Assembly: GCF_029051725.1 (NCBI RefSeq)
Contig: NZ_JAACFU010000008.1
Coordinates: 62,001-126,000, forward strand
Length of the DNA: 64,000 nucleotides
Direction: 5' to 3'
From: Bradyrhizobium sp. CSS354
GTDB lineage: Bacteria; Pseudomonadota; Alphaproteobacteria; Rhizobiales; Xanthobacteraceae
Each line of letters opens with the position of its first letter. Position 1 is the stretch's first letter. The position numbers and the translations under genes are program-made. Below the pieces are notes generated by a model that saw only the letters and a program-made list of their open reading frames with translations, was not told the origin of the DNA and did not search any database. Positions 8,018 to 15,777 of the stretch are shown here, piece by piece.

Positions 8018-8392
8018 ATGATTATGACCGTTCTTGCAGCCGCGTTGATGATGGGACCGGCCACGTCCGATACGGGCCCCCGACCTTCCATCCAGCAGAT
8101 CCAATATGGTATCCCCAGACACCCGCCCCCGTGCGGTCACGGCTGGGATCTGAGTTCGCGCGACGGGCTTTGCTATCCGAATGGCGCTCTGCCACCCGAG
8201 GAGCAAGCCGGGCGCCGGCAATACTACCGAGGCGATGGAGGATACGGCTATCCCCGCTACGGCTCCGGCAGATACCCGGTACCCTGCGGCGGCGATGGCG
8301 TTGATCTCGACGTTCGAGACGGCCAATGCTACCCAACCGGAACAGTGCCCCGGCGCTTTCAGAACAGGCCGCATTATTACTACCGGTATTGA
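8018..8392 (+). CDS. Secreted protein with a duplicated cysteine motif
   Basis: 124 residues. ATG 8018 follows TGGAGG by six bases. A signal peptide (MIMTVLAAALMMGPATS) leads to two copies of a roughly 35-residue unit. Copy one is PPCGHGWDLSSRDGLCYPNG and copy two is PVPCGGDGVDLDVRDGQCYP. Each has the pattern C-G-x(5-9)-D-x(2)-D/S-R-D-G-x-C-Y-P-x-G, so each unit probably holds one disulfide. The linker and C-terminus are Gly/Tyr/Arg rich. I recall similar small exported proteins in Bradyrhizobium with no assigned function. The hairpin copy at 8403 follows the stop by ten bases. Confidence 0.65.
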   Translation: MIMTVLAAALMMGPATSDTGPRPSIQQIQYGIPRHPPPCGHGWDLSSRDGLCYPNGALPPEEQAGRRQYYRGDGGYGYPRYGSGRYPVPCGGDGVDLDVRDGQCYPTGTVPRRFQNRPHYYYRY

Positions 8393-8402
8393 GCCATGGC
8401 GT

Positions 8403-8422
8403 GGCCCGCCAGTGTGAACCGG
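8403..8422. repeat. Dispersed hairpin element, copy 3 (3' arm lost)
   Basis: GGCCCGCCAGTGTGAACCGG matches the left arm and loop of the copies at 6079 and 9016, but the right arm is degraded. The surrounding gap 8393-8699 shows no other supportable feature. Confidence 0.5.
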
Positions 8423-8699
8423 AGCGCAGATTAAGGTTGGTCCATCTTGCGTCGGAGCTACTCGACGACTGCTCGTTGTTCCTCGACCCCACACACCCGC
8501 ACCACCTGGTTTGCTTCCGCCCCACTGAGCGCGTGCGCCCGACGGATACCGAACCCGAGTCGCGGCCGGTCCAACGTCGAGGGTGCTAATCCACCGTTTT
8601 ACAACCTGGGGAAAACTGCCTGCAGGTCAGCGCGCCTGCATTTTTCGAATCGCCCGTGCGTGCTCGCTGCCTCAGCACATTCTGGTTGTGGAGGGGCGC

Positions 8700-8858
8700 G
8701 TGAGCCAGTTTTTGTCCGTGCTGCTGCTGGCGACCGCCATGACTCTGACCCTGTGCTTCGGGGTGGCAGCGTGGCGCCAATCCGCAGTGAAAGACGTCGA
8801 TATCACGGCCACCATTCCTCATCAGGAAAACGGCTGGCGAGCCAGGCCGACGAACTGA
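8700..8858 (+). CDS. Small membrane protein, hypothetical
   Basis: 52 residues from GTG 8700 (MSQFLSVLLLATAMTLTLCF), placed after GGAGGGGCGC. There is one N-terminal membrane helix or uncleaved signal, then a short polar domain ending NGWRARPTN. Longer versions starting further upstream add sequence that is not protein-like. Function unknown. Confidence 0.5.
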   Translation: MSQFLSVLLLATAMTLTLCFGVAAWRQSAVKDVDITATIPHQENGWRARPTN

Positions 8859-9015
8859 ACGTTTTAGCCGGCAACCGTGATCAACGTAGAATGGTGGTGA
8901 CTCCTCCGCTAGACATGGTGGCGGGCGATGCGATCATCGAGGTCCTGGTTGACTCCCGGGTTCACCCACGGCCGAAGACCGACACGCCGCCTGCACCCTT
9001 GCCAAACTCAGGATC

Positions 9016-9042
9016 GGCCTGCCAGCGTGAACCGGCGGGCCC
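9016..9042. repeat. Dispersed hairpin element, copy 4 (best-preserved)
   Basis: GGCCTGCC and GGCGGGCC flank AGCGTGAACC. The gap 8859-9285 contains this element and no gene I can support. Confidence 0.6.
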
Positions 9043-9285
9043 AATTGCTGCGTGAGCAAGTCAGGATTTAATCGTCTCGGTGCCTCTAATCGTGCCTCAA
9101 CCGCAGCTTTCACACGTTGCTCTATGGATCGCGCAAAATCGGTGAGGCCCACGAATTGAGCACCTGCCAGAACATCCCGAGATCGTCACCCCAGCCATCG
9201 GTGATCACCCACTCGTCATGCAGGCTGGGGAGCTTGTATCTCAGATCCTTAAGTGAAGCCCAGAAGCCGTGGGTCACGCTGTCGC

Positions 9286-10782
9286 CTACTCAGCGCGGTG
9301 CACGCTAAGCGTACCGGCGGGCCCCGCTACGATGCTCTCCTTTTGATAGAAGCTCGCGATGCAGTCGTTCGGAAGTCGGCTGGGGTCATTGGTCACATCG
9401 CTGTTCATCAACGTCGTTGGGTGAACCGTGTGCTGCGCCACCACCAGCCGTTGCTCAGGTGACAGGGTCAGACGCGCATGACGCTCCATGCTCTCGAGCC
9501 AAAAGACACTGAAGCTGTCTCGCTCCGACCGAATTTGCGTGCCGACTTTGCTGTAGTTCAACGCTACTGCCAAGCTGGCGCCGAACATCAAAGGCACAGC
9601 AATACCCATGACCGACGGAGGCAAAGGTGAGGCGGCGAGGAGCTTCGAAATTCGGTCTCGATGCGATCGGGCAAAAAGTGTGGCGCTCATGGTCAGACTA
9701 AATAGCACGAAGGCCAGCACCTCATTCTGCGCCCTCTCCACAAGACGATTCCCGGTCGCATATTGGTGCACGAAATATCCGAAATAGGCGCCGCCTATAC
9801 CAATGAAAGCAACTCCTACGGCCAAGAACTTTCTGTTTCTCGAATCCACGTATTTCGGCTGCGGCAATGCGGTGGTGACCAACACTACAAACAAAAGCCA
9901 CGTGCCCGTCGCGGGCTCTCTAAACAGGCGACCTAAGCCGATCAAGCCGAAAAGAAACGCCTCCTTCAGTGAGTTCGAAAAATCACCCGCCATCGGAAAC
10001 TGACTCATGCGCACGGAATTGCCAGGCGCCGAGACCACGACGGCGAGACCGGTGAGGATCGCGAGACCAATCCACAAATGTGCAGCGACCTGGAGGCGTT
10101 GCGCAAATAACCAGCGAGCCAGTAGCGAGCAGGAGATCATGCCTATCAGCCAAGCCGCCGTGAACTCATTGCACATAGCCGCGACCAAACCACCGAACGC
10201 CATCATCGCTGTCGATGCGCGCGAGAGATTTACTCCATTTTCCGTGGCATTTATGAGTTCAGCAAACATCAAGAGGACGATCGCCGCAGCAACGGTGTAA
10301 CAAGCGACACCTGGCAACCAGTAGAACATTTGCTGCAGGCTCGGAGCCTCGCTCCCGAGCACAGCCGCGAAGGCCAGCCCGAGCGCAATCTGCTGCAAGA
10401 TGGTTGTGTCAGGCTGAATCCGTCGCGCGAGAAATATCATCGACACCACAAAGGTGACCATGAAAGCAACCATGATCAGCACGTAGCAGATGAAAAGATC
10501 TATGCCTGTCAAGGTGCGGAGGACAGCAGGAAGCTGCATCAGCAGCAACGGCGTGATACGCCCTATCGCGCTATGGTAGAATACCGATACCGTTCCGACG
10601 ATGCCGTATTGGTTGTTCGTATAAAAGAAGCAAAAATCGTCGGACTCTGGGATCGAATATAGCGCCAAGCTTAGTAGCTTCAGGATGAACGCGCCCGCTA
10701 CAACAACGACAATGGTCCACGCAGCCAGTTGCAGCCGCGCACATCGAGCATCGGCGTATGCAAAATTGACGTTGGTGTGCAT
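9286..10782 (-). CDS. Polytopic membrane protein, DUF6056/GT-C-like
   Basis: 498 residues with about ten membrane helices. Just after the first helix comes SIPESDDFCF and a little later HSAIGRITPLLLMQL. Acidic SDD/SDDY motifs in the first loop and a nearby GR motif are typical of GT-C-type or GtrII/DUF6056 proteins. A second mark is SLQQMFYWLPGVACYT, as in DUF6056. Such proteins are thought to move sugars from lipid carriers on to surface glycans, but the exact substrate is unknown. It is divergent from an acyltransferase gene at 11003, which suggests a small surface-polysaccharide modification unit. Base composition is visibly lower in G+C than the neighbours, consistent with transfer. Confidence 0.65.
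   Translation of the reverse strand: MHTNVNFAYADARCARLQLAAWTIVVVVAGAFILKLLSLALYSIPESDDFCFFYTNNQYGIVGTVSVFYHSAIGRITPLLLMQLPAVLRTLTGIDLFICYVLIMVAFMVTFVVSMIFLARRIQPDTTILQQIALGLAFAAVLGSEAPSLQQMFYWLPGVACYTVAAAIVLLMFAELINATENGVNLSRASTAMMAFGGLVAAMCNEFTAAWLIGMISCSLLARWLFAQRLQVAAHLWIGLAILTGLAVVVSAPGNSVRMSQFPMAGDFSNSLKEAFLFGLIGLGRLFREPATGTWLLFVVLVTTALPQPKYVDSRNRKFLAVGVAFIGIGGAYFGYFVHQYATGNRLVERAQNEVLAFVLFSLTMSATLFARSHRDRISKLLAASPLPPSVMGIAVPLMFGASLAVALNYSKVGTQIRSERDSFSVFWLESMERHARLTLSPEQRLVVAQHTVHPTTLMNSDVTNDPSRLPNDCIASFYQKESIVAGPAGTLSVHRAE
9308..9324. repeat. Dispersed hairpin element, copy 5 (3' half)
   Basis: AGCGTACCGGCGGGCCC matches the loop and right arm of the element. It lies within the last codons of the minus-strand gene at 9286-10782, so the gene's C-terminus has run into, or was ended by, the element. 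Confidence 0.45.
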
Positions 10783-11002
10783 GCATTGTTCTTTGAAAGA
10801 AAGCGCACTTCTGGTTGTTCAACGACGCATGACAGCGCCTAAAGGTTGAGCTGTCAATAAGGGCGTACGCTCTTACACAGTGCATGAGCTGCGTTGCCGC
10901 CTAGCCGCGCATGCAGGCGGGCCGCCGCGTTTGCTGCTGCAGCGGGTATTGCTCAAAACTACTCGCAGTGATACACGCGCATCCTGAGATTGAGGAAGGC
11001 CG

Positions 11003-12076
11003 ATGGATTCCAAGTTGCCTGGCATTCAGGTGGGTCGCGCGATAGCCGCGATCTCAGTGTTCTATTTTCATTCCTACATCGGCCTGACGTATTTTGATAA
11101 GGCAAGCCTCCACACCTTCGACTGGCTGGCCGTGCAGGGCGGATCTGGGGTAGATTTGTTCTTCGCGATTTCTGGGTTCATCGTCTGCTATGTGGCGGCA
11201 CGGCCCGACTTCACAACCGGCTCTTTCCTGTTAAAGCGGTTCTTCCGCATCTATCCATTGAACGCGCTTGTCACGCTGATTGTGGCCGCCATCTGTTTTG
11301 CCAACATCCGGATATCTGACGATACCAGCTTCTCGCATATCATTTGGTCCATCCTGATCCTGCCGCAGAAAGCACCGGTGAACTCCGTCGGATGGACTTT
11401 GGAATACGAGGTGGCGTTCTACCTCGTTGCAGCCATCCTTCTGCCGCGCGGCGGGCCGGCGGTCCTTCTTGCCTACTGCGCCGCCTCTTACGAGCTATAC
11501 TATCTGGTGCTGCCGGAAAGCCCGTTTATCCTGCGCTTTGTCACTGAACATCACGCGGCTTTCGGCGCCGGCGTATTGGCGTTCATGATTATCACCCGAC
11601 TCCCTGTGTTGCCTCTCATGGCAAGATGGTTGTTGTCGGCGGCGCTTGCGGCTGCCGGTGTAGCGGTATTTCTATGGGCATACAATTTTTTCAACAGCCC
11701 GTTGATCAGGCCGGCTGCGTGCATGCTTGCCGTGATTGGCGCGGCTCTTTTGCCGTCTGCCCCGAGATGGGCCGTGCGCTTGGGAGATATCTCATATGGA
11801 TTCTATTTATTGCATTGGCCAGTGGTCTGCATTTCCTATTGGACGGCCGCTTCCATCGTTAAGCCAAACCCCGCGGCCGGTGAACTTTGGCGCTGGGGCT
11901 TGTTTCTCGTGGTGCTGGCATTGGCCAACCTCTCGTGGGTGTTTTTCGAGAAGCCTCTAAATCGTATGGCGCGCCGCCTAACAAATCGCACCGTAAACTC
12001 AGAAAACGGTGTCGGCGATTATGTAGCCAGTAGTCGCCGCACCGGAATTGTTCAGCGTGTTGGTGCAGCCGACTGA
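11003..12076 (+). CDS. Acyltransferase 3 family membrane protein (OafA/NodX-like)
   Basis: 357 residues with about ten membrane helices and the family signature. It opens LPGIQVGRAIAAISVFYFHS with the conserved His at 23 and has DLFFAISGFIVCY near 50 and a late SYGFYLLHWPV. AT3 proteins transfer acetyl or other acyl groups on to sugars of O-antigen, exopolysaccharide or Nod factor at the inner membrane. It is about 350 residues, the size of the bare AT3 domain without an SGNH extension. Divergent from the GT-C-like gene with a 220-base shared upstream region. The last 30 residues are not hydrophobic and may be cytoplasmic. Confidence 0.88.
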   Translation: MDSKLPGIQVGRAIAAISVFYFHSYIGLTYFDKASLHTFDWLAVQGGSGVDLFFAISGFIVCYVAARPDFTTGSFLLKRFFRIYPLNALVTLIVAAICFANIRISDDTSFSHIIWSILILPQKAPVNSVGWTLEYEVAFYLVAAILLPRGGPAVLLAYCAASYELYYLVLPESPFILRFVTEHHAAFGAGVLAFMIITRLPVLPLMARWLLSAALAAAGVAVFLWAYNFFNSPLIRPAACMLAVIGAALLPSAPRWAVRLGDISYGFYLLHWPVVCISYWTAASIVKPNPAAGELWRWGLFLVVLALANLSWVFFEKPLNRMARRLTNRTVNSENGVGDYVASSRRTGIVQRVGAAD

Positions 12077-12219
12077 CATGCCGATGCCGATGACGTTGAC
12101 CTTGGCAATCGGACCACCTTGTCGCGTTAGCAACCGGACAAAGCCCCCCCACACACACCGCGCCGCATCTGCGGATGAAGTCGCGGCCGCGAGCGAAGCC
12201 AGGAGACCGCGACGGCGGA

Positions 12220-12426
12220 TTACACCACGCCGCCGAAGTCGATGCCTTCCTTGGCGAGCGCCTCAGCTTCCTCGGCGGACGCTGTCGGCTTCGTCTCGAG
12301 GTAGGGGAGCTCAGTTGCTGGCAGAATGGTGCGGATGTTCTGGCCGTCTGTCCGCGTGATGCGAGCAACCCACCGCTTGGGCTCGTGCTCAAACCGTTCG
12401 ATATGGTACTGCTTGTACGTAATCAT
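12220..12426 (-). CDS. Small hypothetical protein
   Basis: 68 residues (MITYKQYHIERFEHEPKRW...). The start resembles a short beta-sheet domain seen in many Bradyrhizobium small proteins (ITYKxYxIExFE...RWxAxI). The rest is acidic with a helical ASAEEAEALAKEGI segment. A longer 108-residue version adds nothing recognisable. Function unknown. Confidence 0.6.
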   Translation of the reverse strand: MITYKQYHIERFEHEPKRWVARITRTDGQNIRTILPATELPYLETKPTASAEEAEALAKEGIDFGGVV

Positions 12427-12543
12427 GGCTTTCGGACGCAACTGACGCTGACACAGGCTTTGTTGTATCCAACATAGCACCGCCGTCCAACAGTTTCTTA
12501 AAGCTAGGTTAAGACCCGCGCGCGCGGACCGCCGGATATCAGG

Positions 12544-12577
12544 CAAAAAAGCGGCCTCAGGGACACCCCCGAGGCCG
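12544..12577 (-). terminator. Intrinsic terminator of the 12603-13265 gene
   Basis: On the minus strand CGGCCTC and GAGGCCG form a stem around GGGGGTGTCCCT and are followed by CTTTTTTG. Position and T-run fit a Rho-independent terminator 26 bases after the stop. Confidence 0.8.
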
Positions 12578-12602
12578 AGAAGGCGATTTGCTCGATCTGA
12601 CT

Positions 12603-13265
12603 TCAGCTCTCCGGGGCCGAAACTGGAGCAGGCACACTCAGCGGCGCACCCCCCACCGAAACCGGCCCTATATATTTCGGCTGCCGGGCGATCCGTTTGC
12701 GGATCGCTGCGGACAGTCCATAGCGCGCATGCGCTCTTCGAACGGAGGACGTGACGTCCGACATCATGGCATTTTGCAGCGAGTCGATCTTCGCAATCAG
12801 CGTGGACAGCTGCGAAGATACCTTCCTCACATCGACCCGTTCGTCCGTGATGCTCTGTCGCAGCGAAAGCAGCACCATCGAATCCGCCTGCAGCACAGCC
12901 GCGTTTTGTTGCAATGCCTGATTGCTCTCCTGCAGCGAAGCCGTGTGTTGCTGCTGGGTCGACTGAATATCCTTCAAGGCAGCGACAACCGGATCCGGCT
13001 TTGGCGCCGAAGCTTCTTGCCGCGGAAGCAGATCAGCCAGGCTGCTCAGATTCAGCGATGGCAAGCCGGACGGCCATGTGTAGATCGCCGCCGCGCCGTT
13101 GATGGCCAGGGCACACACCGACAGCGCCATGATCGACGTCCGGCTGGACCGCTTGATCGGTTCTGGAGCGTCCAAGATTTCGGGTTCGTGGGCCGCGATG
13201 GCCGCAGCAAGTGCTGCAGGGTCGAGCTGTTCGACAAGGCCTTGGCTTTCGAAAGTCGTGGTCAT
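12603..13265 (-). CDS. Membrane-anchored coiled-coil protein, hypothetical
   Basis: 220 residues. A cytoplasmic Pro/Ala/Glu-rich start is followed by one membrane helix (SIMALSVCALAINGAAAIYT, about 43-62) and a long heptad-like region (about 90-165) rich in Gln, Leu and Ser (IQSTQQQHTASLQESNQALQ). After a basic patch the end is Pro/Val-rich. I recall several paralogous proteins of this design in Bradyrhizobium genomes and no known role. A dedicated terminator follows. Start ATG 13265. Confidence 0.65.
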   Translation of the reverse strand: MTTTFESQGLVEQLDPAALAAAIAAHEPEILDAPEPIKRSSRTSIMALSVCALAINGAAAIYTWPSGLPSLNLSSLADLLPRQEASAPKPDPVVAALKDIQSTQQQHTASLQESNQALQQNAAVLQADSMVLLSLRQSITDERVDVRKVSSQLSTLIAKIDSLQNAMMSDVTSSVRRAHARYGLSAAIRKRIARQPKYIGPVSVGGAPLSVPAPVSAPES

Positions 13266-13752
13266 GGCATTGACCCCAATGAGCGAGCAACAGGAAGCCG
13301 TCGCCGGAACGTCCTCGCGACGGCTCCCTTACGCAGCACCCATCTACAACTGTCTAAAATTGTGAGCTTTTCAGCTTAATTCCAAGTTAGCGGCCGCGGC
13401 CTGCCGCAGACTCCGCCACCCCGGCCGACTACGGGGTCCGTGCGACGGACATGACTCGCATGCCGGTGCAAGTGCTCCTCCGATCCCGGGACGCCGTCTC
13501 GGTCCAAAGCGGATTTTCCGAAGTTGGCAACTTACCCCTGTTTTGCCCGACGCGTCAACCGGCATCTCCGCCGGATGCAGGACCGCTTTGTGCCAAAAAG
13601 AAAGCGTTGTGCCAGCAGGACTTAGCTACTGTGCATGGGGTTGTTTTCGCGTTTTGACCAGCGCCTGGTCATCCGCCCGGTATCCCTGTCCCAAAAGCCG
13701 CGAGACAACCCGCTCAAAAAGTGTAGGATTCGACAAAACAGGGAGGAGCGGC
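13266..13752. other. Intergenic region, no feature supported
   Basis: Short frames on both strands here have atypical composition for coding sequence and no recognisable homology. It contains the upstream regions of the divergent genes at 13265 and 13753. Confidence 0.5.
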
Positions 13753-13923
13753 ATGTTTGAAATCAGCGGTTTCGACACGGCAGGAATCGTCAGCCTCAAG
13801 CGGCTGTCACTCACCGCCGCCCTCAAGAAGGCCAAGGAGCTTATCGCCGACGGGTGCTGGGGCGTTCAGGTGATTGGTCCAGGGGGCCAGGTCTACACCT
13901 CGTTCGAGGAGCAAGCCGCATAG
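13753..13923 (+). CDS. Small hypothetical protein
   Basis: 56 residues (MFEISGFDTAGIVSLKRLSL...) with AGGGAGGAGC just before the ATG. A compact alpha/beta pattern, ending VIGPGGQVYTSFEEQAA, is a recurring small Bradyrhizobium protein type. Function unknown. An intrinsic terminator lies about 100 bases downstream. Confidence 0.65.
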   Translation: MFEISGFDTAGIVSLKRLSLTAALKKAKELIADGCWGVQVIGPGGQVYTSFEEQAA

Positions 13924-14019
13924 TCGCCCGCCTTCTGCATCAGCCTTCGGCATCATTCGGAAAGCACCCGACCGATCGCGCATCGCGCGCTCCGGCGGTT
14001 GAGGTGATCAACGTGAAAA

Positions 14020-14051
14020 CCCCAGCGCCTGGTGGAGCGCTGGGGCGTTTT
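14020..14051 (+). terminator. Intrinsic terminator
   Basis: CCCCAGCGC and GCGCTGGGG form a 9-bp stem with an 8-base loop, followed by CGTTTT and preceded by AAAA. It can work in both directions and most likely ends the transcript of the gene at 13753-13923. Confidence 0.8.
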
Positions 14052-14244
14052 CAAAATATCAATCGGTAAAGCAATGACGCCTTCGTAGCAGCGATCCCGA
14101 CCATCGCTTGTGAACTGCTTCACACGGCCTTCGATCTTTCCACACTTTGAAGACGCTCAACTGCCGCGCGCCGCGCCGTTGCCAATCAACTCGTTTGGGA
14201 GCACGCTCTCTCCAGGCGCGCAGACGCCGCTCAGGGAGAAAGCC

Positions 14245-14487
14245 ATGAAGGAAACGGGCCTGGATCATCGCCACCGCGACAAGGATGGCGCGATCAGCAA
14301 GAAGCACGGCAACACGCTGGTCGGTACGTTGCGCAAGATCTACGGCAAGGGTTTTGCCGCCGGTTATCCGGATACGACTGAACTCAGCGAGGTCTTGCAT
14401 CAGTTGAACGAGACATCGCTGAGCCAGTTGCGGCGCGATCACGACACCGGGCATCTCGGCCACAAGATCGACCACGTCCCGAAGTGA
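14245..14487 (+). CDS. Small histidine-rich hypothetical protein
   Basis: 80 residues (MKETGLDHRHRDKDGAISKK...). The sequence is basic and His/Lys rich with a central helix (TELSEVLHQLNETSLSQL) and the end HDTGHLGHKIDHVPK. AGGGAGAA precedes the ATG. This composition is known from short Bradyrhizobium hypotheticals; no function can be given. Confidence 0.65.
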   Translation: MKETGLDHRHRDKDGAISKKHGNTLVGTLRKIYGKGFAAGYPDTTELSEVLHQLNETSLSQLRRDHDTGHLGHKIDHVPK

Positions 14488-14609
14488 CGGACCTCCCTAG
14501 TTCCAACTTCAGGTAGATGAATTCAACTTCGCTGCCGGTCGACACGGCGAATTTGCCGTTTGAGCCCTCGCCGACCGAGCGCTAGGATGAGCCTTTTACG
14601 GAGGCTCAT

Positions 14610-14849
14610 TTGAAACAGTTCATTATCATCACCGCCATTGCACTCGCCGTGACGGCTCCCGCCCGCTCGCAGGCCCTCGTCGATCCCAACAAGGTTGCTC
14701 CCGAATATCGCGAGGCAGCCGAGAAGCGGCGGGCCGAGCAGATGCGGCAGCGCGAATGCGCGCTGAAGGCGGATCTCGAGAAGGTGCTGCCCAGGGATCG
14801 CACCGTCTTTCTCAACCATTGCCTGGACACGATAGCGGCCAAGCAATAG
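14610..14849 (+). CDS. Small secreted protein, TTG start
   Basis: 79 residues. The TTG start follows GGAGG by five bases and begins a signal peptide (KQFIIITAIALAVTAPARSQA). The mature part is short and charged: DPNKVAPEYREAAEKRRAEQ, then LEKVLPRDRTVFLNHCLD, with two cysteines (C near 52 and 72). It probably stays in the periplasm. Family unnamed to me. Confidence 0.7.
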   Translation: MKQFIIITAIALAVTAPARSQALVDPNKVAPEYREAAEKRRAEQMRQRECALKADLEKVLPRDRTVFLNHCLDTIAAKQ

Positions 14850-14953
14850 CGGCCGATCGAGCAGCATGAAGTCGCCGACGCGTTCAAGCTTTCTTCAGAC
14901 AATTGGGGTCACCTGACGATCCATTTCCATCAGTCATTGTCGATCGACCGCGC

Positions 14954-15244
14954 ATGAGTTTCGTCCAGATTCAGTGCACGCGCTGCAAGACCGTATTCCG
15001 CGACCGCGCGGGACGGTTGCAGGACGGCTATTCCAGGCAATGTCCGAGCTGCGAGGTGGTGCTGTTCTTCGCGGAGGATTCGCCGAACCCTCAGGTCAAG
15101 CAGGCCATGAAGCGCGCCCGCAAGGCCCGCAAGGAGCAGCGCGAAACCGAAATGGCCAGGGTATCCGCGCCGCAAGCGCGCAGCAATTTCTCGCGGGCCG
15201 TCGCCGGACGGATACAGCACTCGTCGGAGGACGACGAGGCCTAG
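14954..15244 (+). CDS. Zinc-ribbon protein, hypothetical
   Basis: 96 residues starting MSFVQIQCTRCKTVFRDRA. CTRC and CPSC form a four-cysteine zinc ribbon in the first 35 residues, and the rest is a basic, probably helical tail (VKQAMKRARKARKEQRETEM). Likely binds nucleic acid or another protein, but this is inference from composition only. It is convergent with the Nudix gene: stops at 15244 and 15246 are adjacent. Confidence 0.65.
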   Translation: MSFVQIQCTRCKTVFRDRAGRLQDGYSRQCPSCEVVLFFAEDSPNPQVKQAMKRARKARKEQRETEMARVSAPQARSNFSRAVAGRIQHSSEDDEA

Positions 15245-15245
15245 C

Positions 15246-15632
15246 TCACCCGCGCTTCCGCGGAAACAGGCGGTCGCGGATATAGCGCGAGGTCGGCGTC
15301 AGGCGGATGCCGCGCGGCTTCTGCCAGACGGCGCGATCGATCTCGTTCTTGTCGCCGATCGCGAGCCTGCCCTTGGCGCCCTTGGCGATGAAGATCGCGT
15401 CGCTCATCTTGCGGCCGGAGCGTTTGTTCCTGGCCGTCACTTCCTTCCAGAGGCTGATCCGGCCGAGCTTCAGCTTGGGCAGCTCCTCCTTGATCTCCCG
15501 CCGCAAGCAGTCCTTGTCGGACTCGCGCGCGCGCTTGCGGCCGCCCGGGAACATCCACAGGCCGTCCGACCGGCGTCTGACCAACAATACCTTGCCGCGC
15601 TTGGCGGCAACCAGTTTGGAAGACTTCGCCAT
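15246..15632 (-). CDS. Nudix hydrolase (MutT-like)
   Basis: 128 residues. The Nudix box runs from about G31 to L51: GRKRARESDK, then DCLRREIKEEL. It matches G-x5-E-x7-RE-U-x-EE, with E46, E49 and E50 as the metal ligands. The last box glycine is Pro52. The family cleaves nucleoside diphosphate-linked substrates; this short, basic form resembles the diphosphoinositol/NUDT4-type group of alphaproteobacteria, but the substrate is open. Starts at 15665 and 15728 are possible. The one at 15728 would place the inverted repeat 15669-15694 inside the gene, so I prefer the ATG at 15632. Confidence 0.85.
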   Translation of the reverse strand: MAKSSKLVAAKRGKVLLVRRRSDGLWMFPGGRKRARESDKDCLRREIKEELPKLKLGRISLWKEVTARNKRSGRKMSDAIFIAKGAKGRLAIGDKNEIDRAVWQKPRGIRLTPTSRYIRDRLFPRKRG

Positions 15633-15668
15633 GTCCGCCGTAATCGAAAAAAGAATCGAGCCCATGGT

Positions 15669-15694
15669 AACTTGTCTAGTCGGATAGACAAGTT
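15669..15694. promoter_or_regulatory. Perfect 10-bp inverted repeat, candidate repressor site
   Basis: AACTTGTCTA and TAGACAAGTT are separated by GTCGGA. The dyad lies 37 bases upstream of the preferred Nudix start. Its size and symmetry fit a TetR- or other HTH-dimer operator. No regulator gene is adjacent. Confidence 0.5.
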
Positions 15695-15777
15695 CGGGAT
15701 GGATCTTGATCACACGGGGCGAGGCCATCAGGTCTGATCGAACCCGGCAGGCCGATCCCGTCGTTCGAGGCGCCGGA

